Under the pieces are notes generated by a model. The model was not told the origin of the DNA. It searched no databases and worked only from the letters and a program-made list of their open reading frames with translations. This document shows positions 44,586 to 57,400 of a DNA stretch of 64,000 bases, in pieces. Position numbers and translations under genes: made by a program. The number at the start of each line of letters is the position of its first letter. Positions within the stretch are counted from its first letter, which is position 1. Origin of the DNA: UBA6215 sp964484255 (lineage in GTDB: Bacteria > Omnitrophota > Gorgyraeia > Pluralincolimonadales > Pluralincolimonadaceae); the NCBI GenBank assembly GCA_964484255.1, contig CAZAEH010000003.1, forward strand, positions 1 through 64,000, in the 5' to 3' direction.

Positions 44586-47500
44586 ATGCTGAGCCGAAGC
44601 TTAATCAAGATTATAACAGTAATATTTACCGCGTCGACGGTATTGGTAGTGTTCGTATCCTGTCCGGGCGGTGCGGAAGAATCTTCTCCTGTCGAAGAAT
44701 TACAGGCGGGAATAGATTGCAGTAATCTCTCGCTTGAGTCAGCCCTGAACAAGCTTTATGAAGTTGACAGGGATATCCAGATAGCCAAACTTGCCTCCGA
44801 TGCCGCCGTGCTTGAAATAAAGGCAAGGAAATTGGATACTTTCCTTCCCAAGATCAGCATAGCGGGAAGCGTGATAAAACCATTCGACCTCTTCAGCGAT
44901 CTTGACCAACAGACAGATCTTTTCTCGGAACAGCAATTGGTTATAGAGATGTCTATTACTTCCGACAGCCTTAATTATATCTCCAAAGACAGGAAGAACT
45001 ATGAGGCGAGCCTGCTTGAGATCAAACAGGCCGTAACGGAAAGGACAAGGAAACTTATATCTGTATATTATGCGGTTGCTTCAGCTCAGGAAAATTACCG
45101 CATGAGCTGTGATAATGTAGAAACTGTTGAAAAAGTAATAGAGCTTATAAAGGGGAGCCCCGAATACACCGAAACAGAGAAACTTGAATTAAAGAATTAT
45201 CTGGGCATAGTCAATGAAAGAAAAATAGGGGCGTTGAATACCCTTATAAATACAAGACGGGACCTCAGGGGATTATTGGGATTGGAGGATAACGATGACC
45301 TGGAGATCGTTGTCCAGGAACTTCCCGGCAATGTGAACAAGGATCCGGCCTTCGCCGAAAAAGCGGAGATAAGGCCCACTGACTATACGCTTGATATAGT
45401 CAAGAAGAGGAGCGAGGAAGCTTCCGTATCGGCCCATATAGGCACCAGTCCCCGCCTGAAGCTTGCCTCAACTACTATACTCGGGCTGGCGGAAGGTAAA
45501 GGTACCAGGTTTGAAAGGAAAGTTATAACCGACACCCAGCTGGAGTTATTCGTTACTGATTTCGGCCATTCGGAAGGCTTGAACCGCACGAAAAGTTTGG
45601 AATCACAGATAGCCAGGCTTGAGGTGTTAAAGGCTTCGGAGGACCTTGAGTGTGATGATCTTATGGGAAACGCGAAAATCTCCGACCTCAGCAAGAAGAT
45701 AGATAATTACAGGGAGTATATAGCGAAAACAGAAGATACACTCAGGATGCTTAAGGAGAAACTCTCGCTCCCGGTCATCGAAGTAATAAGGATTAGCGAT
45801 AACCTTTACAAGGCCAAGTATGCATTACAGCAGGCGTTGAGCGATTATACGGTAACCTTGTCGAAGCTAAAAGGTGTCGAGATTAAGCCGGAAAATATGA
45901 GCCCGGCTTACCAGGACATGGATCTCGGGGACCTGATATCAAGAGGAGAAAGAGCGGATCTTCTTACGGCGAGACAGATAGCCGAGAAGAGGATAAAGGT
46001 AGAGAAGGTGCGTATAGGTGCAGAGAGGGCCGGTTATCTTCCCAAGCTTTACGGAGCGGCAGTACTTGAGAACGTGAACATAAACGGCACGCCGTCCAAG
46101 AATACCAGGGCTTTCCTTGCCTTGGAAGGCCGCATACTTAACAACAAGGTCGGGGCAGCGGTAAAAGCCGCCAAGGCCGGGCTCAAGGAAGCCGAATACG
46201 AAGGCAGGGCGCTCCAGAACGCTGTTGCAGATGAGATAATAAAGAATTATCTTCTTGTCCTGCGTTTCACCAACACACTTAAGAGACTCAACGAGATAAA
46301 AGAGCTTAAGAGCGGTCTTATAAACGATATGCTTGAGGACATGAGAAGCAAGAACACTAAATACACAAATTCCGACATACTTCCCCTCGTCCTACAGCAA
46401 CTGGAAGTGGACAGGGAGATCTCGAATGTCGAATTTTCCTTGGCAGTGGTCGAATACAACCTCAAGAGATGGACAGGGATACCGCTTAACGAAACTATAA
46501 CGGTGAAAGACCTGCCCTTGTTCGGCAGCGAAGAAGGGTTGTCTGATTTTAAAATGATGCTTAAAGGGAAGGTGGCGCCTTATTACGACGGGATGGCTTC
46601 CGTAAAACAGGCGCTTAGTTCTGTTGAAAGAAAGAGGGCCGGTGAGACCAGGGCCTTAGCCTATGAAGGGGCCATATGGCAGGTCAGGTATGAGACCAAG
46701 GGTTCCGATTATGACGGCTGGGAAGACCCTGATAAACAGCTTTCATTTAGTGTCTCGATCCCATGGGGAGATCATGCCGAGAAGGTTGCCAGGTCCGAAG
46801 CCGCCAGGGACCGTATAAGATCTGAGATAGAATACGCGAAGAGCATGGATTCGTACGAGAAGGAAAGGTTCGCCGTGAAGACCGCCTACGATGCCTCAAA
46901 TGACCTGCTCGGGGATCTTCGAAATAAAATGGAAAATGCCGGTTCCCAGTTCAGGATAACGGATGAACTTTTCAGGTTCGGGGGAAGGACCAAGCGCCAA
47001 TGGGCGGATGCCCGCCTTGATTATGTAGTTTCTCAGCTTACCTATGAAGAGGCGATCTTCGATAATTACTATGCCAGCGCCAGGGAGATACTTTTTGTAG
47101 AAAAAGATTCCAGACCGGAGGGCGGGGAAAAGATACTTTTGTCGGGCCTCCAGGAGGCGCTGGATCTTGCTTTGCGCAACAGCCGTGAGATCAAAAAATA
47201 CGAAGATGCCCTTGCGCTCGAGGAAGAGTCCCTTAACTATTATAAGATGATAAGGGTGAACGGTTCGGTAAGCAAAGGTTATTATGTAATGGACAACAAG
47301 GGTTCTCAGAAACGAAAGACAGTCCAGACGACTGGAGGGGTTATTTCGGCGGAAGTGGACCTTGTGAACAATCTTATGGTCAGGAAACAGGAATTAAGGG
47401 TAGAGTTGGCCAGGAAAGACCTCGAACAGGCCAAGTTCGATCTTAACATAAGGGTGGTCGATTCATACTGCAATTACCTGGCCTCGCTTGCGGAGTACTC

Positions 47501-48434
47501 CCAGGTAGGCGGTGAGTACGAAAAACAGAAAGCTGTGCTCGCAGGGATCGAGGAGCTTTACACGGCGGGGGCGGTAGCCCACGTAGATTACCTCAAGCAA
47601 AAGGAATTTGTAGAAAGCCTCCTGCAAAAAACAATCGATGTCCGGAAATATTGCGAGGGTTACAGGAGCAATCTCGGTATAGTGGTTGGAGGGCTTGACC
47701 CCAGGTTCTCCGTAATGAATATCGAAGTATATGACGAATCATCCAAGAAGGTTATGTTGGCCGATAACTGTGATATAAAAGAAAGGCTTACCGCCGAACT
47801 CGGGTCGGCGAAGAAGGAGCTGGAAGTGCCGTTGCGCGCGGACCTGCTGAAACGGACCGAATGCAATATAGGAATGGCCAGGCTCGATACCGAGGCCATA
47901 TCAAAGCAGATCAAGTCCCTGACATTCAATCTCGAGTATACTTATCTTACCGACTTTATGGGGGCGGTAACAAGGAATGAGGCCATATTCTCACGCTATA
48001 ATTCCCTCTCGGAGTTCATATCCCTTAATTCCATGGATAAGATATTCGATCCTGCCACGGCCACCAAGGCGAGGGTAGCTGCGTTAAAGGAAAAGATAAC
48101 GGCCCTCAAGTCGAAATCGTACATGTCTGAGGTGCTCCAGAATGCCCTCAGGATCTTCACCGATTATAAGATGGCCGTTTTGGACTATGAGAATTTTGAA
48201 AAGAACGTATCCGTGCTCGAGGAGCGGATGAGCGAGCTCATGCGCGCTGAAGAGGCGACCGGGGACATGCCTGTCGTAAGGATCAGGGAGATAAAAGAGA
48301 CCCTGCTGAACAATAAAATAAAGGATATACAGGCTTATTACCATATGGTCAGTCTTATGAACGAGCTTGACCGGTACCTTATGAGGTATACAGCCAAGGG
48401 CATCGATTCATATATAACTTACGTGTCAAAATGA
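44586..48434 (+). CDS. Extra-long TolC-like outer membrane channel protein (about three protomers in one chain)
   Basis: 1282 residues; ordinary TolC/OEP proteins have about 430-490. A signal peptide (residues about 5-30) ends near a Cys (VVFVSCPGG), so a lipoprotein is possible. The TolC unit of helix, beta hairpin and long helix recurs: hairpin strands near residues 90/118, 288/315, 488/508, 695/717, 891/917 and, less clearly, 1113 onward. Typical helix-to-strand passages are KARKLDTFLPKISIAGSV, GAERAGYLPKLYGAAVLE and SLNYYKMIRVNGSVSKGY. Six hairpins would give twelve strands, the number in a complete TolC trimer barrel. The gene ends at an ATGA overlap with the giant glycosyltransferase, so the two are translationally coupled. 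An exporter for the product of that enzyme is inferred. Confidence 0.8.
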   Translation: MLSRSLIKIITVIFTASTVLVVFVSCPGGAEESSPVEELQAGIDCSNLSLESALNKLYEVDRDIQIAKLASDAAVLEIKARKLDTFLPKISIAGSVIKPFDLFSDLDQQTDLFSEQQLVIEMSITSDSLNYISKDRKNYEASLLEIKQAVTERTRKLISVYYAVASAQENYRMSCDNVETVEKVIELIKGSPEYTETEKLELKNYLGIVNERKIGALNTLINTRRDLRGLLGLEDNDDLEIVVQELPGNVNKDPAFAEKAEIRPTDYTLDIVKKRSEEASVSAHIGTSPRLKLASTTILGLAEGKGTRFERKVITDTQLELFVTDFGHSEGLNRTKSLESQIARLEVLKASEDLECDDLMGNAKISDLSKKIDNYREYIAKTEDTLRMLKEKLSLPVIEVIRISDNLYKAKYALQQALSDYTVTLSKLKGVEIKPENMSPAYQDMDLGDLISRGERADLLTARQIAEKRIKVEKVRIGAERAGYLPKLYGAAVLENVNINGTPSKNTRAFLALEGRILNNKVGAAVKAAKAGLKEAEYEGRALQNAVADEIIKNYLLVLRFTNTLKRLNEIKELKSGLINDMLEDMRSKNTKYTNSDILPLVLQQLEVDREISNVEFSLAVVEYNLKRWTGIPLNETITVKDLPLFGSEEGLSDFKMMLKGKVAPYYDGMASVKQALSSVERKRAGETRALAYEGAIWQVRYETKGSDYDGWEDPDKQLSFSVSIPWGDHAEKVARSEAARDRIRSEIEYAKSMDSYEKERFAVKTAYDASNDLLGDLRNKMENAGSQFRITDELFRFGGRTKRQWADARLDYVVSQLTYEEAIFDNYYASAREILFVEKDSRPEGGEKILLSGLQEALDLALRNSREIKKYEDALALEEESLNYYKMIRVNGSVSKGYYVMDNKGSQKRKTVQTTGGVISAEVDLVNNLMVRKQELRVELARKDLEQAKFDLNIRVVDSYCNYLASLAEYSQVGGEYEKQKAVLAGIEELYTAGAVAHVDYLKQKEFVESLLQKTIDVRKYCEGYRSNLGIVVGGLDPRFSVMNIEVYDESSKKVMLADNCDIKERLTAELGSAKKELEVPLRADLLKRTECNIGMARLDTEAISKQIKSLTFNLEYTYLTDFMGAVTRNEAIFSRYNSLSEFISLNSMDKIFDPATATKARVAALKEKITALKSKSYMSEVLQNALRIFTDYKMAVLDYENFEKNVSVLEERMSELMRAEEATGDMPVVRIREIKETLLNNKIKDIQAYYHMVSLMNELDRYLMRYTAKGIDSYITYVSK

Positions 48435-51400
48435 GACCGGAGATGGCCAAGAACGGCAAAAAGGTAATTATAGTATTGATAGCGGTGCTGGCGGTGCTGC
48501 TTGCCATGCGTTCATGCCACAGGCCTGCCTTCAAGGCGTCAGTCCGTGAACCTTCTCCGGCCGAGCCTGAGAAGGCGATACCGGTTACCGCAGCGAATCC
48601 TTTGGATAATTCAAAGCAAAAGGATGGCCCGATAAATGCCGGCGAGTTGGCAACTTTCATACTCGAATGGTCTGATCCTGGTACGGGCCTTGTGCCTACC
48701 ATGATAGCCAAGTCAGGCGAGAAGAACCCCTTTGCAGAGATGTCTTATGTGTATCCTCAGGCTCTTGCCCACCAGAATATGGTTATGGCCGGTCAGCACG
48801 AATTTTCTTCCAAGGTTGCCGGGTTGTTGATGGAAAGAGGGGAGACTAGGGACATTCCCAACGGTCTTAACGTAAGGACCGGGTTGAGTGAAGATCCCCT
48901 CATAACGGCAGGGCCCAACGCCTGGTGGGGAATAAGTTTCATAAGGGAATTTCAATTGAGCGGTGATGAAAAATGGCTTGCCGCGGCTGAACGCCGTGCC
49001 GAGTTCCTTATAAATCTCCAGGCGGACAACGGGGGCATAAGGAAATACCCGTTCCAGGGCAATACGGAATATTATGCTAAGTCGACAGAGGAGAACCTGG
49101 ACTGTTATGTCCTGTTCGGGATGCTTTACGATATCACCGGTAATGGTGTTTACAAGAATGCCATGGACAATATCCTTAAATGGATGGTATCGAGCGGCGT
49201 ATACAACATAAAAGGAGGGTATTTTACAGCCGGTACTTCTAAAGACGAGATAAATGATGTTTATGCTACTGACGCAAACGCACTTGCCATTATAATCCTG
49301 GGGCCCGAGGTCCTGGATTCGGAGTTTGGAGTGAAATTCGGGGGGATCCGCACAAGCCGCAGGTTGCTTGAGAACCTGGAAAGGGCAAGGGTAAAAGTAG
49401 ATTATTTGCATCCTAGCGGGGTAAAGGTCAAGAACGTAGAGGGATTCGATTTTACCGATAAATTCGGCAGGCCGGGCAGAAAACCTGTGCTGTCTCCGGA
49501 GTTCTCTTCCCAGGTTGCACTGGCTTATCTTGTTATGGCCAAGCACGCAAGGGATAAGGGGGATAATGAAACCGCGGTGAAGTTTGTCGATACGGCAAAG
49601 TTATACCTTGATAACCTAGGGCGTATGGCCGCAAGGATGGGTGTTTCCGCGTCGCTTCCTTATGCTTCCGAAAAAGGGATCAGGCGCTACCCATTCGATA
49701 ACTGGCTTACTCCGCAGGCGGATGCCGATATCTCGGCCACGTGGACGTCATTCCCTCTCTCCGGGTTTAACCCGTTTGACCTCAACGGATTCGCGTTGCG
49801 CGACTCACTCAAGGATATTGCTAAGTGGATGAACGAACAGGGCAAGGTGACAAAACCCTCCAAAGCGATAGTTATCCCGGAGCAGGAGAGGGTGATATCT
49901 GAAGCGGAACTTATCGCGCAGCGGGAGGCCAGCAGGGATGCCGCCCTCAAGAAACCCATAGTTTATTATAAGGTCCTTTACGACCAGGTCCTCAAGGATG
50001 CTACGATAGCCAGGAAGAGGGCCATAGCAGTCCTGATGACTAGCTATAATTGCTGGTTTGACGGGGTGTTGGATACGCAAAAACGGGATTATGATGTTAT
50101 AGGTGTTGACGGCGGTTTCAAGATAATTTACAAGAAGTTCTCAGACCTCCCGGAGCCCCTGAGCAAAGCTATCAGGTCGGAATATGCCTATTTCGACGAT
50201 TCGACCGGAATCAAATGGAGGATAGCACCGAAGTACAACCTGCGCCTGGATGGTAATTATAAGCCTTATTATGCTTTTGAGATAGACGGCGACTACAACA
50301 TAGTAAGGCAGTTCTCTTCCGAGAACGACTTGCCTGAGGCCAACAGGGAAGACCTTAAGAACCAGGCCCAGCAGTTCCAGTCCGCAAAAGACCTGCCAGA
50401 GGGCCATTTGATAGCCAGGTATTTTACAGCCCTTGAAGTTGACGCGGATATGAATATACTCCAATATTATGATTCCGTAGAAGACCTGCCGGGCCTTGTT
50501 TCTAAAGTACCTATTACCGAACAGGAATACAAGAAATATGTAAACGCGCAGGACTGGCAGAGGGCAGACCTGATATCTGCCGGTGTGGTCCCTGACGACA
50601 AGGGCATGCTTGCTACCCAGGAACGCGGCATGTACTACGCCAGGGTCCTTGGGCTTGATGAGACAAGGCGATTACGGGTGGGCGGCGTTTCGGTCAAGAG
50701 CGGACAGGAAATAGTCATGGGTACCAAGTTCAACCTCACGAATTGGAGGACGAGCGAGACCTCGAAGTTGAACGCCGTGAAATATGAGCGGGGCCTTATC
50801 GAGGGCATGGTCATAAAGCCAAGGAAAGAATTCACCGGGAGCAGACCTACCCCTACGCAGCCGTTATGGATATACCTCGGCAATGACGTGATAGCTTCGG
50901 AGACAAAAGAATTCAAGGAAAGGCTGCTTGAACTGCTCAAAAGGGTCAGGGAGGAGAAGGATGCGCAGACCCGCCTCGAACTGATCGAACAGTATGACCG
51001 CCTTTCCAACGAATTGGCCTGGTATGACGACGACGGGTTTATCCACGTAATATATTATGGTGCAAAAGCAGCCGAAAAAAGGTTAGGCGAATTCGAGGTG
51101 GCAAAAGAAAGGGCTGAATCCACCCTAAGGAGTTATGAGTCCATACTGGGCAAGGACGAATTCGGACGAGACCTGCGTGATGCTTCGGGCAGGGTCTGGC
51201 TCAAGGTGGTCAATGAAGCTACCGGTAGGGTCCTTTATGTGGAGGTCTATGATATTGCCGGTAACCTTGAGACCATATATTCCGAGAATATACAGATAGA
51301 CCCGCTTACAAAAGTCGTTACTTCTGATATCAGGACGGATATCGAATACGACAAAGACACGCTTCAGGTGGTGGGCGGCCATACTTATCGTACGGATGAG

Positions 51401-54400
51401 AACGGAGAGTGGCTTTCCGATTTATCCGAGAGCATCTTCAAAGGTTACACCCCGGATAAGAAATATTTCGTCTCGGAAGTACATGTATTTGCCAGAGATG
51501 AAGACGGGAGGATAATATTCGAGGACGGCAAGGCACGGTACACAAAGAAAATAGAATATTATACGCCGGAAGGTGATATATCCGCGCAGATAGTCAAAAA
51601 CATAATAACCATAGTAAAATACGGGCCCGACCAAGAGGTCACCAAGGAAGTCTTTCTTGAATCGCCCGGCAAGACTTTATCGGATGAGGTCCCTAACCTT
51701 GAGAATCTGACCCAAGGTCTCGCGTGGGTACGCCGTTACAAGACTACCGGGAAGATCATGAATTTCAAGGAAGCATTGACCAAGTCGCTTACGTCCTTGC
51801 CCGAAGGTGAAAGGGAGAGGCAGGCTATACTTATACTTAACAGGCTTGGCGCAGAGAAGGTAGGCAGGGTCAGCGACAGCCTTGTACTGGAGGAGAACGA
51901 GGTAACAAACAACCTCATCGGTGACCCCAACGCTCCGGGAGAGACGCCCTATTTCGTTTTCTATGAACCTGGGGACAGTCTTGGCAGGCAGAGGTTGATA
52001 GTCCGCGGCGGCACTATAGAGGTCCCGGTAGATTGGATAGCCGAGACCGAAATACCGGCAAAGACCCTGACGTTCAACCTTGCGGGAGAACTTGTGTCGA
52101 TAAGCGATGTCGACAACTCTGTCCGCGCAGATTCGATACTCTCTCCCAAATATATAAAGAGAATGGAGCCTTTGGGCATATATGCCGATACCCTGTTGCC
52201 GCAGATGAAGAAGAGGATATTCAGGATGGTGACCGGGGAAGACGGGCTTCCGCATTTCACCAATACCGTAGCCATAACAACGGTCAGTTATATGATACCG
52301 GATGACGTGCTTGGGAGGGAATTGGTGAACGTCAAGTTCGTAATGCTCGGCGATGAGACGACATTACATAAAGGAAGCAAGCTTAAGCTCAAGAAGAACA
52401 TGTTCGGCAGGGACACCCTGCTGGAATCCTGGAAGGACGACAGAGGGGAAGACCGCACCCGGGCCATAGCCAAGAAAGAAGATACAGTCATCTATGAGTG
52501 GTACAAGGAGGGCCTGGAGGTAGACGAGTTAAGGGAATTGCTGAAGTCCGAGTACGGGAAGCTGATCAAGCGAAAGGCGCTTGATGAGGCAATGAATAAT
52601 ATAGAAAAAGCCCCGTTCGGGACACTGCCCGGTTACCATATAATAGAGCCAGGCGGACGCGTCGGAGAGATCAAATATTTCTCCGGAACGCTCGAGTATC
52701 CGCGCAGCGTATTCAGCCATCCGATGATCAAAATCCCTTATGAACCTGAGGTGAAACCGTTCAAACTTCCTGACGGACCTCCTATAAGGGGCGTCAAATA
52801 CGGCGTCTTGAATTCCGACTACGCTTTTTACGATGTCCATTCCCTGAGCGGGCAGCTGATCGTGCTCGAGCGCCGCTTCATAATATTAAGGCTTATGAAC
52901 ATACTCCCGATACAGGGAGGGAGGCAGACGGAATATTATGATCCGCTTGTCCCGTATTCATACCTAAGGCCCATAAAGATAGAAAGATATTTCAAACCCG
53001 GTACCCAGCCGGAAGGTACGCAACCGGGTACTCAGATAGTAGCGGTTTTCCTCGGAGATGCCAGCGTTTACCATCGCAACGGATGGCAGACGCAGACATT
53101 CCTCGAACGCAGGCCGTTCGATATCGAACACTGGATAAGGTCTGACTACGAGTTTGATGACAACGGTGTGTATAAGTATAAGAAGGAGCATATTGAAAGC
53201 AGCTCAGTATACCTCATGAAGACCATAAGATGGCAGAAACCCCTTCTCTCTGCCGTGTTATTTGCGGGTGCGCTCTTCATGTCCGGATATATATCCAGAA
53301 GGAGACTGAAAGCAGGCAGGACCCGCAGGATAAAAGTTGCCGAGGATGAAGCAAGGGTACAGGCGCCGCCGAAAGGCGCCATAGCGCCGTTTAACAAGGC
53401 CTTGCTGGAAAGATCGAACGTTCCTGAAGAGGTCAAGAAAGCCTGCATAGATGTCTACGAGGGGAATAAACCTCCGTCCGTGCTTTTTGCCGTGGTCATG
53501 GAAAAGTTCCGTCCTTTACTGGAAGAACGTTTCCGTGGTTTTGGCGCAGATCCTTCAAGGCATACCGCCGGTATAAATGTCATAATAAAGAGGATAGCCG
53601 ACAGGATAGGGCGCGAGGAGATAATCCTCGGTAACCTGTTTGCGGTTGAGGCGAGGGAGTTTGAGAAATGGTCGGCCAAGAACGGAAGCGGGATCAGGCT
53701 GTCAGGCCTTGGGAATAAGCCGGATGAACTCGCGCTTGTGGCGCTGTTCCGCCTGATATTTGACGAATCCGTGGAATTCAGGGCGGCGGTGCCAGGTTTC
53801 AGGAATTACCTGCTTGATAAATCGCTTGGCATACTGCGTTCCGGAAAAGGGCCCGATGTATTGAAAGAGATCCGAAGCGATGTGCAGGTGTTCATAGAAG
53901 CTTTGAGGCCCGGATATGATAAGAAACTTGGCCTCATAAAGGAATATATATTCACTTATGACGACATGAACGACCTTTTCGAAGGCAAGAGGCCGGGATT
54001 CATAACTTCTTTCGCTAAACTGGCGGGAGCTTCCGCGGAACAGAAACTTTTGTTCCTGGCGACAAAAGGCGGCAAGGAGCCCTCATCGGACCCGAAGTCT
54101 TATAAGAGCTATGCTTGGATGAAGACATTCCCGGACAAGGCCGGTATACCGCAATTCGTCGATAACTTGCGCAGGTTCTGGGAGTTCCTAGTACCGATAT
54201 TTTCCGTTGTTACCCTCGGCGGAGCGGCTATAGCCTTGAAGCTCTTGCCGTTTGCCGGGAGGATTGAGCAGCTGTCCGTCCACCTTGTCGGGATTCTTTC
54301 TCCGATTGCGCGTTTGTCCCCGAACGTGTTGGCCGTGTTCATAGAGATAACCCTCTTGATCCTGGCCGGAGTAATGCTGACGGTATTATTAATGAAACGG

Positions 54401-57400
54401 AGCCTTGGCAACTACAGGCCGGCTCACCTTGCAAGCGCGGAAAGCAGCGAGATAAGACGCTCTACCAGGCTGTTCTGGGTGATGTTCTTTTCCGCATCGT
54501 ACCTGTGGGGCCTGTTCAGCATATTCGTGATAATTTGGACGGTCAGGATAATAATCAAACTTACGTTCGTGAACGCGGGCTGGGGCTTGTTCATCAACTC
54601 AAGCGCGCTGCTGCTTACGTTTACTTTCATACTTTCCAGTTTCTTCTCCCTGTTCTACATAATAATAGCCCTTATAGGTTTTTACCGGGGAAAGAGGGAA
54701 GGGGTCGGCCAGGTCATATCATGGGGCCAACTGAGAAGGAAATTCGGGTTATCGATGCAGCGTTTCTCGGATGTGATGATGCCCTCAGGGGGGCAGGCTT
54801 CCGGCCGTGCTGATGAAACGTGGAAGTCCTATTGGAACGCCATGATAAAGGAACTCCATGATTACTATATAATAAGCGGAAGAGAGAAAGAGTCGCTTGT
54901 CTATTCATCCGGTAATCCCGCTCCGAAAATTGACAGGCCGCCGCGCGCCGAAGAGGCCTCGGAAAGGATAAGGATCTATATTAACAGTTGGCTCATGGAA
55001 CTGCCCAAGGCGGAATCCTGGACGGATCTGCCTTCACTGACGGCCATGATAACCGCTTTTAACGAACCTGTCAGTTTCACGTTCGATGAGCTCAACGGTT
55101 GCGACAGGGGCGCCGAAGTCACGAGGCTGAACCACCTGATAGGTTTTTACAGGCCCCAATGGGAAGAGTTTGTCAACAGGCTTGGCAGCTCCGATCTGGG
55201 GCAATTTGTGACACGGGAGCAACTAAAGCTGTTATTCGGCCTTAAGAGGCTCCCGGAAGGGCTGCCTGAACAGCTTAGGGAAAAGATACGCAAGTGGGCT
55301 AATCTTACCGTCCAGTGTGTTGAGAAGACGGTCGTGGAAGTATACAAGATACGGGACGCTTTTGCTATGTACGCCCGTATCTGTTACCCCGGGTTTTCCG
55401 ACGGAGAGATAGAACGCATGGTTTCCGAGAAGGTCCAGATATTGCTCAACTATGAGGGGTATCATAGCCCCGCGACCAAGGATTCGGACAGGATAGCCTT
55501 GAGAAGATTAATGAAAGAGATGCCGAAGCTCAACGTTTATTGGTCCGCCAGCGATGCAGATTACACGTCCGGGGAAGACGAAACGGCCGTTGCCTATTTC
55601 AAGGGCGGCGACTGCGGCCTGCACAGGTATGATGAGGCTTCCGGCAGGATAGAACTTATAGAGACCGCGCCTTTTGTAGCGCCCGTTAAAAAAGGTAAGC
55701 CGAGCGGCCTAAACCAGGCCTTGCCTTTCATAAAAGGCGAGACCGTACTTTTCTTCGATGCCAACTGTTCTGTAAGGGTAGAGGATGCCGTAAAGATACC
55801 GGTGGCATTATCGGAGTTCAGGAACGATCCCGCTCTCGGAGAGGTCCTGTTCGCGGAGTATATATTCAACAAGAATTACTCATGGATATCTCAGGCGATA
55901 GGTTTCAACGAGGAGACGTTCGTATCCGTTACGCAACGCACCCTGAATATATTCCAGGCCTGCGGTTTTTACGGCCATAGTGCGATCATAAGGACCGATA
56001 TGATAACAGCTGCGGGAGGTTTTCCGCAGGACTACATATCAGAGGATATACTGTTGGCTACATCTCTTTGGAAGAAAGGTTTCAGGACCGCTCACAAGGA
56101 GTACTTGCTCTTCGGTAAAGGCAGGGAGACCTCATATTTTACCAGCCTTGTCCCGCTTACAAAATGGGCCATGGGATCTTCCGATGCCGCCATAGGCAGG
56201 GTAATCCCCGGTATATTGGATTCCGAGAAACTGCACGTAGCCCAGAAGTTCATGCTTATGTTCGGGTTCTCGTTCTTCTACCAGACTCCGCTAATGTTTA
56301 TAATCAATTTTCTTTACCTGTGGTTGATGATATGCTGGGGTATAAACGGTTTCATGGCCGTGCCGTATCCTATAGTATTCGGTATATTGGGGCTGCTTTT
56401 CAACCAATCTATAACCGCAACGGGTATCGCATACCTGCTTGAACATTTTGGATTCAGGAAATCTTTCTCGGCATATTTGAGGCTGGTTGCAAAGAACCAT
56501 TTCTTCTACGCATCGGTCATACCGGCGTATGCCTTCGGGTTCCTCGCCGGACTTAAAGGGAAGGCTATATTCATAATAAGCCCGAAAGGGTGGAACCTCG
56601 GCCATTTACCGCTTAAGATCATCTGGGGGGAGAAGAGGGACATACTCAAGGCTTCCATGTTCAGCACGATAATAGGCCTGCCTTTGGCCTATGTGGCGGT
56701 GGCGACGAAGTCAATGCCGTTGTGGCTTAGCCCGTTCATACCGTTCCTGCCTTTTGCCATAGTTGCCTTGATGTATACCGCCGGGGTCAAATGGAACAAG
56801 ATAGGAATACCGTACCTTAAGAACTGGCGCGACGAGGTAGTCCCTGACGGGGATATAGGGAAGATGTCGGTGATCAAACTGCAGATGATATATGCCGTGG
56901 TCCTTCTCGTCTTCACGGGAGTGGGTTTCGTCATGTGGGGCCTGATATTCTCATCACTGGCGGTCAAGGCGTTGTTCATATTCTCGGCTCTGTACATAAG
57001 TACGACGTTGTCTTTCATAATAATGCCGCTTTTTGCCCATTCGCAGCCTATAGCACTCTTCAAAGAGTTGACGATCTCGAGGTTCTGGAACTTTGTGATA
57101 ATGCCGTTGCTGTTTGTTTGTGTTGTCCTGGGCATCAGTTCTATAGCCTCGGGACCGGCTACTGCGTCTCCTGAATCGGTGGTCTATACACTGCTAGGTA
57201 TATCTTCCCTGATAGGTTGGGCGTTGCTGAAATGGAAACTCAGCGGTTATACTCGATTGAATAAATGGCTGAAGAATAACCTGCAAGGCTACCCGGCTGC
57301 TTCTTCGGTCCAGAAGTCCGATCTTATGGACGACATGTATTTTTCGCACCAGGAACTCATACAGAGCGACAGGCAGGCCGAGATAAGGTATAACAGGGTA

